DNA from: Chitinophaga pinensis DSM 2588
GTDB lineage: Bacteria; Bacteroidota; Bacteroidia; Chitinophagales; Chitinophagaceae
Direction of reading: 5' to 3'
Length of the DNA: 64,000 nucleotides
Assembly: GCF_000024005.1 (NCBI RefSeq)
Contig: NC_013132.1
Span: 2,970,001 to 3,034,000, forward strand
Below are positions 50,010 through 60,369 of this stretch, one piece after another (positions within the stretch are counted from its first letter, which is position 1; every line of letters begins with the position of its first letter). The position numbers and the translations under genes are program-made. Under the pieces are notes generated by a model, which was given only the letters and a program-made list of their open reading frames with translations, ran no database searches and was not told where the DNA came from.

Positions 50010-51224
50010 ATGTCTCTCAGAATGCCTTTAATACTACACATTATCGCATATGCCATTATCATCTGTTGCTTTATATCCTGTAATAATAATAGCGGCTTTG
50101 AAATAAAAAATGATAAACGCGGAAGCCTGAAAGCCGCAAAGAAGCTGGAACAGGACGGCGATAAGAAATTTTCACTGGATAGTTTGTCTGCCCCGCGTCC
50201 TCCTTACATACAGCTCTACAATGATGCCAACGGTAACGAATACCTTGCGATGCTAAGCGGATACTCAAAGAACATCTTCATATATAATTACGATTCAGCT
50301 AACAATCCTGTCAACCAGATACCTATCAGTACCGTACAGATGCCGCTGGCATTCCATATCAGAAACATGGACTCCATTTATGTTTACAATGACAAAATGA
50401 TGGAGATGATTTTGCTCAACAACAGATCCGAGATCGTTTCAAAAGTCTCATTGATCAATAATGAGAATATGAAAGACCTGTCCTGGACCAACAGATATCC
50501 ACAGTATGTGCCACATGGTGTGAATGCGATTATCGAACATGCAGGTAAACTCGTCTTTCCCGGACAATTTATCTGGACGCTTCCGGATACCATCGCGCAA
50601 CAGTTTAAGTTTACTTCGCTCATTGATATCAATAACAATAAGGTAAACTATGTGCATAAGTATCCTTACGATATATATGGACATGGACATCTCTGGGATG
50701 AACCGATGTTTACCGGCGTATACTATGATATTACACCTGACAATAAGAAGATGGTGTACAGTTTTCCGGTATCTCATGACCTCCTGATATGCGATCTCGA
50801 TACGGACAAAGAAGCGACGGTATATGGCGGAAGTAATGAAGCGGCAAGTATCACCTCTCTTGATGTAGATAAGTTTAAGAAGAAGTCGGCTGCACCGAAT
50901 GAATATATTTATCAGAAAGCCTGTACCAGTGATTTGTATGGCGGTATTCTGTACGATAAATACAGGGACGTCTATTACCGTTTCCTGAGAAAAGCACTTC
51001 CGGAAAAAGGCGTACGACTTCGCTGGGAGAATAAAAAAGTGGCTGTCGTAGTCATGGATAAGGATTTCAAATATCTCGGTGAAACTGAACTGGGTGATAT
51101 GAATGAGTTTTATCCGGATAACTCTTTTGTCACCAAAGAAGGCCTTAACGTGGAATATGTGGCGCCTAACGACGTAGAAGAGAAATTCCTGACGTTCAGG
51201 ATCTTTAAATTAAAAGACATTTAA
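50010..51224 (+). CDS. DUF4221-like lipoprotein
   Basis: 404 residues (start could also be 50022). Signal MPLILHIIAYAIIICCFISC with a Cys lipobox near residue 24. The mature part looks like a beta-propeller: repeated strands such as NIFIYNYDSANNP, SIYVYNDKMMEMILLNN, KKMVYSFPVSHDLLICDLD and KKVAVVVMDKDFKYLGETE. Length and pattern fit DUF4221 or the related 6-bladed-propeller lipoproteins that accompany small secreted peptides in Bacteroidota. The family call is from pattern memory. Its role is unknown; cell-surface or periplasmic binding is likely. Confidence 0.7.
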   Translation: MSLRMPLILHIIAYAIIICCFISCNNNSGFEIKNDKRGSLKAAKKLEQDGDKKFSLDSLSAPRPPYIQLYNDANGNEYLAMLSGYSKNIFIYNYDSANNPVNQIPISTVQMPLAFHIRNMDSIYVYNDKMMEMILLNNRSEIVSKVSLINNENMKDLSWTNRYPQYVPHGVNAIIEHAGKLVFPGQFIWTLPDTIAQQFKFTSLIDINNNKVNYVHKYPYDIYGHGHLWDEPMFTGVYYDITPDNKKMVYSFPVSHDLLICDLDTDKEATVYGGSNEAASITSLDVDKFKKKSAAPNEYIYQKACTSDLYGGILYDKYRDVYYRFLRKALPEKGVRLRWENKKVAVVVMDKDFKYLGETELGDMNEFYPDNSFVTKEGLNVEYVAPNDVEEKFLTFRIFKLKDI

Positions 51225-51235
51225 AACTTGTTATA

Positions 51236-51694
51236 ATGAAATCAAGAATTATTTTGTGTTGTCTTATTCTGTCTATGTTTACATTATCTTGTGAACAAAC
51301 GGAAGGAAATAAGGAAGATACTGTTATTGAAGAAGGCATAAAAGAGATTAAATTGAAGCCGGAATACAATTGGCTGGTTATTTTACCCGGACTCGGCTGT
51401 AGAGGTTGTATTCAGGAAGCGGAAGCTTTTATGCGAGACTACATTGATAAACCGCATATCCTGTTTGTATTGACTAAGGTACAGTCCCTGAAGATGCTGG
51501 AACAGAAAATAGGTAAGGAACTGCATAGCCGCGGAAATGTCTATATTGATAAGCAAGGCTTCTTTGATATCCCAACCAATAACACTATTTATCCCTGTAT
51601 AGTGCAGCTCGAAAAAGGAAAAGCTGTCCAGCACCAGTTTCAGTCACCAGCAAACGGACAGGCTTTTCAGTTACTGAAGACGCAAATTGAGTAA
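51236..51694 (+). CDS. Small thioredoxin-like lipoprotein with CxxC
   Basis: 152 residues, 11 bp after the previous gene. Lipoprotein signal MKSRIILCCLILSMFTLSC. A thioredoxin-like active site sits in WLVILPGLGCRGCIQEAEAF (CRGC), followed by a helix, a strand (HILFVLTKV) and NTIYPCIVQLEKGK, where Pro precedes a Cys near the usual cis-Pro. It could form or isomerise disulfides in the six-Cys peptide; this is inference from neighbourhood. Confidence 0.72.
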   Translation: MKSRIILCCLILSMFTLSCEQTEGNKEDTVIEEGIKEIKLKPEYNWLVILPGLGCRGCIQEAEAFMRDYIDKPHILFVLTKVQSLKMLEQKIGKELHSRGNVYIDKQGFFDIPTNNTIYPCIVQLEKGKAVQHQFQSPANGQAFQLLKTQIE

Positions 51695-51708
51695 GTAAAT
51701 ATCCACGA

Positions 51709-53979
51709 ATGAATTGTACCATACGCATCTTTTTTGTCGTCAGCCTGCTTTGTATTACCATCAACTCATATGCCCAGCCGGGACGTGCGATGATAGACAG
51801 TCTGGCCCACCGGATGGAATCCTATTCTAAAACAGGGGGAACAAGTCTTTATCTGGCTGGTAATAAAGATATTTATATAGCAGGAGAAGATCTATGGTAC
51901 AATGCTTTCGTACTGGATCAGCAAACTTTTGCACTCGCAGAACAGGAAAGCATTTTATACCTGCAACTGATGAAGGAAGGGAGTGATACCGCTGTCTGGA
52001 AGGAAATGTATCCTGTTACCCATGGTATATCCGCCGGACGTGTATACCTTCCGCAAACCCTGGAGGCTGGCAGATACCTCTTAAAAGCCTATACTGCTCA
52101 TTCTTTTTTTTCCCTGCAGCCCTACTTTTATGCTGTCTTTCCAATCCAGGTGGTGCAGGATCCGCGTACTATCAGGAATAACTGGCAATTGGGGCAATCC
52201 AGGTCTTTGCGCCAGGCAGAGCAGGCACATGTGCGCTTCTTTCCGGAAGGGAATGCACTGATCGCTGGTATAGAGAATACGGTAGCGTTTAAAGCCCTTA
52301 ATAAAGACAATGAGCCGGTTGACCTCAAAGGGGAGCTTTATAAGAACGGGAAGGCAGTATCAGTTGTGCAGACACAGCATGGCGGTATGGGGCTGATCCG
52401 GTTTACACCGGAGGCGGATGCATCTTACTTCCTTCGTGCTGAAGGCATAGACTTTAAATTGCCGGCTGTTACAAAGGAAGGCATTGGTTTTCATCTTGAA
52501 CGCAATCAGCAGGATAGCTTAGTGTTCAGACTCAGATCCCCTCAGCAGCGGGAACAGCCGGTTCTGTTGAGAGTACAGGTAAGAGGAGCGGTGCAGTTGA
52601 TTGCTGCCGGTTTGTTGAAAGATAGTCTGCTGATGAAGATACCTATTGCTGCCCTGCCGCCCGGCGTAGCAGAGGCAACACTGTTTGACGAACATCAGAA
52701 AGTGTTGGGCGCACGACTGGTATACGTGCATCATGAAAAGAAGCTGTATGTGCGTTTCAGTCAGTTAAAAGAGACATATAGTCCTAAAGAACAGGTCACC
52801 CTTAAAATCAGTACGACGGATGAACAGGGTCGGCCGGTTCCTGCGGCGCTTAGTCTGCGGGTCTATGACCGCCTGTTTGGCAACCGTAAACATACCCGTG
52901 ATATTGTAAACTATTACCAGTTAGCCAGCCAGTTGCGTGACACGCTGTATGATCCGTCTTTTTATTTTGATAGTACGCATAATAACGGGAGAGAAGCACT
53001 GGACGTTTTGCTACTCACACATACAGCAGACCAGTACAATCTGGGCGATGAAAGAATGAAACAAGACTATGCCGCAAAGAAAATGGTGCTGATGGATAGT
53101 CTGAAAGCGACCGTTATCGCAGCAGGGAAGTCTGGCAAAAAGAAAGTACCGGTATCCCTGATGTTCTTTGATTACAGCAAGAGCATTAACCAGATTGGAG
53201 TGACGGACAGTGAAGGCACTTTTTATCTCAGTCCTGAAAATCTTTCTATCGGACAGCGCTTTTTCATTAAATATTTTTCTGAAAAAGAACACGGTATTTA
53301 TGTGACAGATCCGTTTAAGGCTATCAGTACAGTAGAATCGGAACAGCATCCTGTGAATATGTTAAGTGAAAGAAACATTGTTACTGAAGAGAAAGGCATC
53401 GATAGCAACAGGTTGCAATATGGCAATATGCTGAAAGAGGTGATTGTGCAGAGCAAAGGCCGTGGTTTCGGCGATCGCTATCTGGGTTACCTGGACAGCA
53501 TCGCCAAATTTGAGGGCAATATGGATTATGTAGGGCAATGTGGCTGGCTGAACTGTCCGGCCTGTGGAAGCGGTACCAAGCCTATTGAAGGCGTGGCTTA
53601 TTCTGAGCTGATAGAGCCGAAGAGAAGCCAGGTAAACAGTCATCCTTTCTCCTTTGGCGCCAATGACATGAAAAAGGAACCCTATCACTATCCGAAATAT
53701 ACAGAGGAAGAGTTGTTGAAGAAGTTCAAAATGGTTATAACCAAAGGCTTTTATCAACATGCCCCTTTCTACTCACCAGATTATAATAAAGAAGATAAGA
53801 TGGTGAGCGATACCCGTAATGCACTCTACTGGAATCCATTGATCGTAACAGACGAGCATGGAGAAGCGACCATCCGCTTTTTCTGTTCTGACATACGGAG
53901 CGGATTTTTGGGTGTGGCAGAAGGGGTGAGCGGAACAGGATATTTAGGTACAGGTACATTCAGTTTTGGCGTAAGATAA
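51709..53979 (+). CDS. MG2/alpha-2-macroglobulin-like exported protein
   Basis: 756 residues with signal peptide MNCTIRIFFVVSLLCITINSYAQ. The N-terminal KTGGTSLYLAGNKDIYIAGEDLWYNAFVLD is typical of MG2-like proteins (xLHLDKxxYxxGExxWF pattern), followed by repeated beta domains. The middle has YSPKEQVTLKISTTDEQGRPVPAALSLRVYD. Near residue 600 NMLKEVIVQSKG resembles a TonB plug start but no barrel follows. CGWLNCPACGSG holds three close cysteines, a possible metal or disulfide site. The end WNPLIVTDEHGEATIRFF is again MG-like. It may guide or hold a secreted substrate near the receptor next door. Confidence 0.75.
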   Translation: MNCTIRIFFVVSLLCITINSYAQPGRAMIDSLAHRMESYSKTGGTSLYLAGNKDIYIAGEDLWYNAFVLDQQTFALAEQESILYLQLMKEGSDTAVWKEMYPVTHGISAGRVYLPQTLEAGRYLLKAYTAHSFFSLQPYFYAVFPIQVVQDPRTIRNNWQLGQSRSLRQAEQAHVRFFPEGNALIAGIENTVAFKALNKDNEPVDLKGELYKNGKAVSVVQTQHGGMGLIRFTPEADASYFLRAEGIDFKLPAVTKEGIGFHLERNQQDSLVFRLRSPQQREQPVLLRVQVRGAVQLIAAGLLKDSLLMKIPIAALPPGVAEATLFDEHQKVLGARLVYVHHEKKLYVRFSQLKETYSPKEQVTLKISTTDEQGRPVPAALSLRVYDRLFGNRKHTRDIVNYYQLASQLRDTLYDPSFYFDSTHNNGREALDVLLLTHTADQYNLGDERMKQDYAAKKMVLMDSLKATVIAAGKSGKKKVPVSLMFFDYSKSINQIGVTDSEGTFYLSPENLSIGQRFFIKYFSEKEHGIYVTDPFKAISTVESEQHPVNMLSERNIVTEEKGIDSNRLQYGNMLKEVIVQSKGRGFGDRYLGYLDSIAKFEGNMDYVGQCGWLNCPACGSGTKPIEGVAYSELIEPKRSQVNSHPFSFGANDMKKEPYHYPKYTEEELLKKFKMVITKGFYQHAPFYSPDYNKEDKMVSDTRNALYWNPLIVTDEHGEATIRFFCSDIRSGFLGVAEGVSGTGYLGTGTFSFGVR

Positions 53980-53991
53980 ATCGGTATAAAG

Positions 53992-56718
53992 ATGCGCAAG
54001 CGCGTAATAGTTTTGATCATTACTTTACTCTATCATATGACTTCCTTCGCTCAGTCCTTTACCCTGAAAGGATTGTTGAAGGATACGAGTTTACAGCGCC
54101 CGCTTTACAGAGGATCCGTAGTATTGTTGCAGGCCCGGGATTCTTTTATTGTATCAGATACCCGTGCCGATAAAGAAGGTCGCTTTGTATTTAATCACCT
54201 GAACGATACTGCCAACTATATCCTGTTTTTCTCTTATCCGGGTTATGCTGCCTATTCTCATAAGATCACTGCGGTGAAACCTGTGGATGGTGTCCTGGAT
54301 ATGGGAACGGTAAGTTTGTTATTGAAGGAGAAGCTGCTCAAGGAAGTAGTCGTCAAGTCTCAGACGGCCATCATCAAGATAAAAGGAGATACGACAGAAT
54401 TTACGGCGGATAGTTTTAAAGTGCAGGCAAACGCCTCTGTAGAGGAGCTGTTAAAGCAGCTTCCTGGTCTGCAGGTAGACCAGTACGGTAACATTACCGT
54501 TCATGGGAAGAAGGTCAAAAAGGTATTGGTGGATGGAGAAGAATTCTTTGGTGATGATCCGACCCTGGTCACCCGTAACCTGCGTGCTGATATGATTGAC
54601 AAGGTACAGGTTTATGATAAGAAGTCTGATGCAGCTGTCTTCACAGGTATCGATGATGGTGTGAAAGATAAGACCATTAATCTGAAGATTAAGGAGGATA
54701 AGAATCATGGCGTATTTGGTAAGGTCGAACTCGGTGGAGGCACAGATGAACATTATAATGTGCAGGGTATGCTGAATGCATTTAAAAACAAACGTAGACT
54801 ATCAGTGTATGGTACTAACGGTAATATTGGTCGTACCGGTCTGGGAGCAGCGGACAGGCAGAAGATAGGCACAGATAATGATGGTGCTGAAAACTATGAT
54901 GATAAAGGTATTCCTACTGTTACCAGTGCAGGCGCGCATTATGATAATAAGTGGAATAAGGATCAGCAGTCTTTTAATGGCAATTACAAGTTCAATACAA
55001 TGATGGTGAATGGGGAGGATATCGTGGTGTCGCAGAATAATCTTCCTACCGGTCTGATACTAGGTAACTCCATCAATAGATTTGATAACCGGAATACCCG
55101 TCAGTCGGCCAACGGAAAGTACATTTTCAAAGTAGATACATCCACTACGATTACTGCATATGCAGATGGCGCAGTCACTGATAACAGGACTGCCAGTTAT
55201 GGCAATACACAGAATTTCCGGGGAGATAGCAGTATGATCTATAATAACGAATCAAGCGATCGTAATGACTATCATCTCAGATCCTATAATGTAAACCTGG
55301 CCTGGGAAAAACGGCTTAACAAGGCTGGTCGTACGATCTCCCTGTATCTGAATAATAACTTTTCAAATGATCATTCGTCAGGAGAGAACCGGTCAAATAG
55401 TGACTATTATGATTCAACCGGCACAAAAGACAGCACGGCGCTTTTGTATCTTGGCAGACGTACAAATGACGACTGGCGTACCAACACCCTGAAAGCGATC
55501 TATACATCGCCGATATCGCGAAAGTTGTCGCTGGTTATTAACTATCAGATCGAAAACAACCTTAGTCATGATGATAAGCGTTCTTATAACCTGGTAGAGA
55601 ATCCGGCGGGAAAGGAGGAGGATGGCGCGTTTAGCAGTAAGATGAATAGTAATACCTGGTCTAACCAGGGAGGGGTTGCTATTAATTATACAGCGCCCAA
55701 ACTAATTCTGAAAGCGGGGAATAATATTCGTTCGATAGCAATGGACCTGGAGAGTGAGTTTGATAACTACCGGCTGAAAAGGACTTTCCTGAACTGGAAT
55801 CCCAGCGCAAGTATACAATATACCGTGAAGCAATATTCAGAAGTCCGTCTGAATTATGTGGGTAGCAGTATCAACCCGGAAAAGGCACAGTTACTGCCAT
55901 TAAAGTTTAATAATGGACAGCTTGTTACTTACCTGGCTAACCCGGACCTGTATAATAGCTTTAGCCATAAGATAAGTGGTGATTATAGCGCCGCGAAAGT
56001 CGTTTCAAATGTATATACTGGTGGTAACGGAAGTGTGACCTTTACGACTAACCCGATTGCGCAGGCTATTAATGTATCCTCTTCCGGTAAGTATATTTAC
56101 AGGTTTGTGAATATGCCGGGATATACCAATATGAATTACGATCTGATGGCTTATTATGGTCGCCAACTGCCATTTAATATACAGATGATCGCTGCCCTGA
56201 ATACCAGTGGTGGAAAGACTTTCAATCTGACAGATGATGATGTGAATAAACTGACGTATCGTACATATGGCGCCGGCGTGGAAATCTATAAATCCAAACA
56301 GAAAAAATACAGTAGTTATCTGCTTGCAAAGGCAGGGTATAATATTAATAAATCTTCTTTGCAACCAGACACGAAGAATAATTTTCCGTTCATTGAAATC
56401 AGACCAAGTCTGGCAATTTACTTTCTCAGGAAATTCGAAATACATACAGATGCCAATTATCTCTGGCAACAGAAGTCGCAGGCGTTTAGTGACAATTTCA
56501 GCCGTGTGATCTGGAATGCCTGGTTAGGTCGTACTTTTCTCAAACAGGATCAGTTGACCATCAAGATATCCTGTAATGATATCCTGAACCAGAATAACGG
56601 GTATTCCCGTACAGCCAATAATAACTTCTTCTCAGAGAACAGATATACGACCATCAGACGATTTTTTATGTTAGGTGCGACGTGGAATTTTACCAAATTC
56701 AGCACCATAAAACAATAG
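53992..56718 (+). CDS. Outer-membrane beta-barrel receptor (OMP_b-brl_3/TonB-like)
   Basis: 908 residues, 12 bp after the MG2-like gene. Signal peptide MRKRVIVLIITLLYHMTSFAQ, a carboxypeptidase-regulatory domain (30-110), then a plug-like region: LLKEVVVKSQTAIIKIKGDTTEF, VEELLKQLPGLQVDQYGNIT and VLVDGEEFFGDDPTLVTRNL, and a large barrel from about residue 250 ending in FFMLGATWNFTKF. Members of this group often lack a TonB box and are found with small secreted peptides or lipoproteins. Export or uptake of a cluster product across the outer membrane is plausible. Substrate unknown. Confidence 0.86.
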   Translation: MRKRVIVLIITLLYHMTSFAQSFTLKGLLKDTSLQRPLYRGSVVLLQARDSFIVSDTRADKEGRFVFNHLNDTANYILFFSYPGYAAYSHKITAVKPVDGVLDMGTVSLLLKEKLLKEVVVKSQTAIIKIKGDTTEFTADSFKVQANASVEELLKQLPGLQVDQYGNITVHGKKVKKVLVDGEEFFGDDPTLVTRNLRADMIDKVQVYDKKSDAAVFTGIDDGVKDKTINLKIKEDKNHGVFGKVELGGGTDEHYNVQGMLNAFKNKRRLSVYGTNGNIGRTGLGAADRQKIGTDNDGAENYDDKGIPTVTSAGAHYDNKWNKDQQSFNGNYKFNTMMVNGEDIVVSQNNLPTGLILGNSINRFDNRNTRQSANGKYIFKVDTSTTITAYADGAVTDNRTASYGNTQNFRGDSSMIYNNESSDRNDYHLRSYNVNLAWEKRLNKAGRTISLYLNNNFSNDHSSGENRSNSDYYDSTGTKDSTALLYLGRRTNDDWRTNTLKAIYTSPISRKLSLVINYQIENNLSHDDKRSYNLVENPAGKEEDGAFSSKMNSNTWSNQGGVAINYTAPKLILKAGNNIRSIAMDLESEFDNYRLKRTFLNWNPSASIQYTVKQYSEVRLNYVGSSINPEKAQLLPLKFNNGQLVTYLANPDLYNSFSHKISGDYSAAKVVSNVYTGGNGSVTFTTNPIAQAINVSSSGKYIYRFVNMPGYTNMNYDLMAYYGRQLPFNIQMIAALNTSGGKTFNLTDDDVNKLTYRTYGAGVEIYKSKQKKYSSYLLAKAGYNINKSSLQPDTKNNFPFIEIRPSLAIYFLRKFEIHTDANYLWQQKSQAFSDNFSRVIWNAWLGRTFLKQDQLTIKISCNDILNQNNGYSRTANNNFFSENRYTTIRRFFMLGATWNFTKFSTIKQ

Positions 56719-56721
56719 CAC

Positions 56722-57501
56722 ATGAAGAGATTATCCTTTTTACTTTTAATGATGGTCTTTTCCCATGTACTGTCTGCACAACAGGTCACTTTCGTCAATA
56801 GCGGCAAGGTCGTATTTGAGAGAAGGGTCAATACTTATGCGGTGATAGAGCGCTTTGTAAAGGAGGCGAATATCATACCGGCAGCCCAGGTGTACTCTTA
56901 TATGCTGAGTTACAGGAATGATAACCCGCAGTTCTGGACGGATGATTTTGAGTTGTATTTCGATACTACATATACATTGTATAAGCCGCAGCAAGCCGAT
57001 ATCAGTGCAAGGGCAGCATACATCGGTGCAGTAGCTTATAATAATAAAGTATTGAGTAACCTGACATCCGGTGAAGCAGTTGCATTAAAACAGGCATTCG
57101 ACCAATCTTTCTTTATTAAAGACACTATCCGGCATATTCGTTGGAAGCTGACAGAAGAGACACGGGAAATAGCCGGTTTTCAATGTCGCAGAGCCAACGC
57201 GCTGATAGCTGATTCTATCTATATCGTGGCTTATTATGCAGAAGAAATCCCGGCCAGAGGTGGTCCTGAGTCTTTTAACGGCCTGCCGGGAATGATATTG
57301 GGCGTAGCCATGCCACATGAGCATATTACAATTTTTGCTAAGCAGGTAGACAGACAGCCGGTTACGCCAGAGACCTGGAAACTCCCTGCGCAGGGGAAGA
57401 ATGTGCCTGTTGACAATAAACAGTATAAAAAATCGATGATGGATATCCTGTCCCGGTTCAGATTGAGTTCCTCCTGGGTGCAGATCTTTATGGATATATA
57501 A
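56722..57501 (+). CDS. GLPGLI family protein
   Basis: 259 residues, 3 bp after the receptor gene. Signal peptide MKRLSFLLLMMVFSHVLSAQ. The family motif is in ESFNGLPGMILGVAMP (GLPGMI for GLPGLI) near residue 190. IRWKLTEETREIAGFQCRRANA is also typical. GLPGLI proteins have no known biochemical function; they are periplasmic or envelope proteins of Bacteroidota often encoded beside OMP_b-brl receptors, as here. Confidence 0.88.
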   Translation: MKRLSFLLLMMVFSHVLSAQQVTFVNSGKVVFERRVNTYAVIERFVKEANIIPAAQVYSYMLSYRNDNPQFWTDDFELYFDTTYTLYKPQQADISARAAYIGAVAYNNKVLSNLTSGEAVALKQAFDQSFFIKDTIRHIRWKLTEETREIAGFQCRRANALIADSIYIVAYYAEEIPARGGPESFNGLPGMILGVAMPHEHITIFAKQVDRQPVTPETWKLPAQGKNVPVDNKQYKKSMMDILSRFRLSSSWVQIFMDI

Positions 57502-57518
57502 CGATGTAATAATGTAAA

Positions 57519-58607
57519 ATGAAAATCTTGTTTTTAACCCACCGTTACTATCTGCTCCTGCTGATCGGCATGTTGATCCCGATTGCGTTTGGTATGGGCT
57601 GGCTATCTATGCTATTGATTGTTCCTTTCCTTGTATTGCTAACAGGTTTGTATCTCTCGCGTAGATTCGTGAAAGGGCAACTACAGTCAGTAGTCAATAC
57701 TGGTTTAAAGCTCCTGTTATTGATCGTATACACGATGATCTCTAAACTCTATGTTTTTGATATCTACCAGGTCAACAGTAGTTCGATGGAAGGCGCACTC
57801 ATAAAAGGAGATGTATTGTTTATTAATAAACTGGCTTATGGACCTCAGGAAATAGATGATGCGAACAGCATTTCATGGGTGAAGTTATTTCGTAGTAACA
57901 TCCGGCAGGAGGAAACATGTCCTGTCATCAGCAGGAAGCATGGATATACACATATCCGGCGAAACGATGTTTTTATCTATGAATTGTTTCCTGCTTACTT
58001 TGTTGTGAAACGATGCGCGGGATTACCGGGAGATCATTTGAAGATCAGTAATGATACCACGTTTATCAATAACAGGTATGCTCCTTTTTCGGCTTATCAT
58101 CAAAACCAGTATCTCGTAAAATTTCGGGATCATGCCGGTCTGAAAGCTTATCTGTCCTCCGTATCCAGGTCAGCAATAGATTCGGTCAATATTGATTCAA
58201 ATATATTAGTCGTCAATGTTTCGCAAAACGATCTGCCGCAACATGCATTGCGTGTTACCCGTTTACCCAATAAACTACTAGCAGGTAAGATGCCTTATTT
58301 CCGTCCGGATATATGGACGATCAACAATCTGGGACCATTAACGATTCCGTATAAAGGATGGTCCGTTGCTGATTCAGCTTTGTACCGGAATACCATTGAA
58401 CATTGGGAATGTAATAATACACCCGAAGGATATGTGTTTAGGGATAACTACTACTTCATGATGGGGGATAATAAACCCTATTCAGAAGATTCCAGGTACC
58501 TGGGTCTGATTCCTGAAAGAAAGATTGTGGGAAAAGTTGCCTTTATCCTTTACTCGTATAATGAAAAAGGATTTTTATGGAACCGCTTGTTTAAAAATAT
58601 TCTATGA
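57519..58607 (+). CDS. Signal peptidase I (S26 family)
   Basis: 362 residues with N-terminal membrane spans (LLLLIGMLIPIAFGMGW, LLLLIVYTMISKLYVF). The catalytic Ser is in QVNSSSMEGALIKGDVLFI (Ser89, followed by Met as usual) and the Lys in YFVVKRCAGLPGDHLKI (near 164). MMGDNKPYSEDSRYLGLIPERKIVGKV is the family box E. It is an inner-membrane protease that cuts signal peptides after A-x-A. Being inside this cluster, it may be a dedicated second copy serving the cluster peptide. Its stop overlaps the next start (ATGA). Confidence 0.88.
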   Translation: MKILFLTHRYYLLLLIGMLIPIAFGMGWLSMLLIVPFLVLLTGLYLSRRFVKGQLQSVVNTGLKLLLLIVYTMISKLYVFDIYQVNSSSMEGALIKGDVLFINKLAYGPQEIDDANSISWVKLFRSNIRQEETCPVISRKHGYTHIRRNDVFIYELFPAYFVVKRCAGLPGDHLKISNDTTFINNRYAPFSAYHQNQYLVKFRDHAGLKAYLSSVSRSAIDSVNIDSNILVVNVSQNDLPQHALRVTRLPNKLLAGKMPYFRPDIWTINNLGPLTIPYKGWSVADSALYRNTIEHWECNNTPEGYVFRDNYYFMMGDNKPYSEDSRYLGLIPERKIVGKVAFILYSYNEKGFLWNRLFKNIL

Positions 58608-60346
58608 ATACTCAAAACAAACTGCAGGCTTATGTGGGGTGGTGCGGGATATGTATGCTATTGTTATTGTTTATCCTGACTCCTTTGCAAAATAGTGACG
58701 CACTTCAAAACGGTGTTACTGTCTCAAAAACCTTCTTTTTTTCGGAAGGTGTTATCCTGTTATTACTGATCGGGAGTGTGATATGGTTATGCAGAGATAA
58801 GCATATACAGATCAGCTTATCGAGGATTGATGGCATTTTTACTTTACTTGTTCTTTATATCGCTTTGCGTAGTGGCGGGAGAATTACTCCCCGCTTAATT
58901 GAGTTGATAGCCTTAACAGGTTTTTACCTGGTGCTTCGCAGATGTAAGTGGCGGCATTTCCTGTTTATACTTTATGCGATCGCTGTGGCTGGTATTATTC
59001 AGTCAGTATACGGGCTATTGCAATTGTATAACATATTACCCGCTCACAGCCAGTTCCGGTTGACGGGTACGTTCTTCAATCTGGGCGCCTATGCAGCTTT
59101 TGTCGCGTTAAGCGCATGTGTATCCCTGGTGCTGATCTTTTATTTTAAAGATAAGCGCATGAGTATGATTCCGCAGCTCAATATCGTGTTAGCGATTATC
59201 ATACTGCCCATTACCCAGAATCGTGCGGCATGGATTGCATTGATTGTAGTAGGTGTTTTTTTATATGCACGATTTATGAAGAAGTATCTGCTGTACGGTA
59301 TGTTAATAATTACAGGTGTGTTGGTGATAGCCGGAGGATATTATCTGAAAAAGGATTCAGCTGATGGGAGGGTATTAATCTGGAAAGTGACCAGTCAGAT
59401 AGTTGGCGCGCATCCGCTTACGGGTATCGGGTATGATCGTTTTGCAGGCGAGTATATGAACTACCAGGCGTCATATATGCAGGCACAGGGTAGTCCGGGG
59501 GAAAAACAGCTGGCTGATAATGTATACTATGCATTTAATGACCTGTTACAGTTGACGGCTGAATCAGGCGTAATAGGGGCATTCGGTATCCTGTTACTAA
59601 TACTGGTTTGCTTCCGTGTGAAAGGTTATGACAGGTTCCGTTATGCCGGTCAGGCGATTATCCTGGGGTATATGCTTATTGGGATGTTTTACTACCCGCA
59701 TTTCATACTGCCTTTAAAAATGACAGGTGTATTGGGATTGGCGATGTTGTCAAGGATGGATATAGCGGTGACAAGACAATTGGATATTGTTCGGATGCCT
59801 AAGATCCTGGTGGTGACGATCACGCTTATCCTGTCTGTTGCAGGTATCCTAATCGCAGAGCAGCTGAAAACGGGTTATAAACAATGGGGAAAGGCACAGG
59901 TAGCCTATCAGCATCAACGTTTGGATGAAAGTATCCGGTATTTTGATCAGGCATTGTCTTATCTGCCACAGGAAGGAGAACTAATGTCAGCAGCCGGTAA
60001 AGCTTACTTCCTTGCTGATTCCCTGGAAAAGGCCGTACAGTACCTGACACAAAGCAAGGCTTTTCTTAATAATACGGTCATTGAAACGACCCTCGGCGAT
60101 ATCAGTGTACAACAGCACAATTATGTTGCTGCAGAGAGATATTACCAACAGGCATTACACATGGTGCCTAACCGGTTTTACACAGAATATATGTTATTGA
60201 AGCTGTATGTTGCCAGTAATGAAAGTGAGAAAGCCTGTACCCGGGCAAACCTTATTCTGCATAAAGAAGTCAAAGTGTCTTCTACTGCGGTACAGCAGAT
60301 TCAGGATTCCGCCAGAGTGTATTACGCCAATAATAAATGCCATTAA
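58604..60346 (+). CDS. O-antigen-ligase-type membrane protein with TPR domain
   Basis: 580 residues with about 11 membrane spans. The Wzy_C-type region contains LTGTFFNLGAYAAFVAL, LPITQNRAAWIAL and the large periplasmic loop with AHPLTGIGYDRFAGEYMNYQA. The C-terminal 150 residues are TPR repeats (AYQHQRLDESIRYFDQALSYL, NYVAAERYYQQALHMVP). Wzy/WaaL/PglL-type enzymes polymerise or transfer lipid-linked glycans, PglL types to proteins. Here it might glycosylate a cluster protein. It overlaps the signal peptidase gene by 4 bp, so the two are translationally coupled. Confidence 0.8.
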   Translation: MNTQNKLQAYVGWCGICMLLLLFILTPLQNSDALQNGVTVSKTFFFSEGVILLLLIGSVIWLCRDKHIQISLSRIDGIFTLLVLYIALRSGGRITPRLIELIALTGFYLVLRRCKWRHFLFILYAIAVAGIIQSVYGLLQLYNILPAHSQFRLTGTFFNLGAYAAFVALSACVSLVLIFYFKDKRMSMIPQLNIVLAIIILPITQNRAAWIALIVVGVFLYARFMKKYLLYGMLIITGVLVIAGGYYLKKDSADGRVLIWKVTSQIVGAHPLTGIGYDRFAGEYMNYQASYMQAQGSPGEKQLADNVYYAFNDLLQLTAESGVIGAFGILLLILVCFRVKGYDRFRYAGQAIILGYMLIGMFYYPHFILPLKMTGVLGLAMLSRMDIAVTRQLDIVRMPKILVVTITLILSVAGILIAEQLKTGYKQWGKAQVAYQHQRLDESIRYFDQALSYLPQEGELMSAAGKAYFLADSLEKAVQYLTQSKAFLNNTVIETTLGDISVQQHNYVAAERYYQQALHMVPNRFYTEYMLLKLYVASNESEKACTRANLILHKEVKVSSTAVQQIQDSARVYYANNKCH

Positions 60347-60369
60347 TAAAAAGACCTATGTCCATTGTT

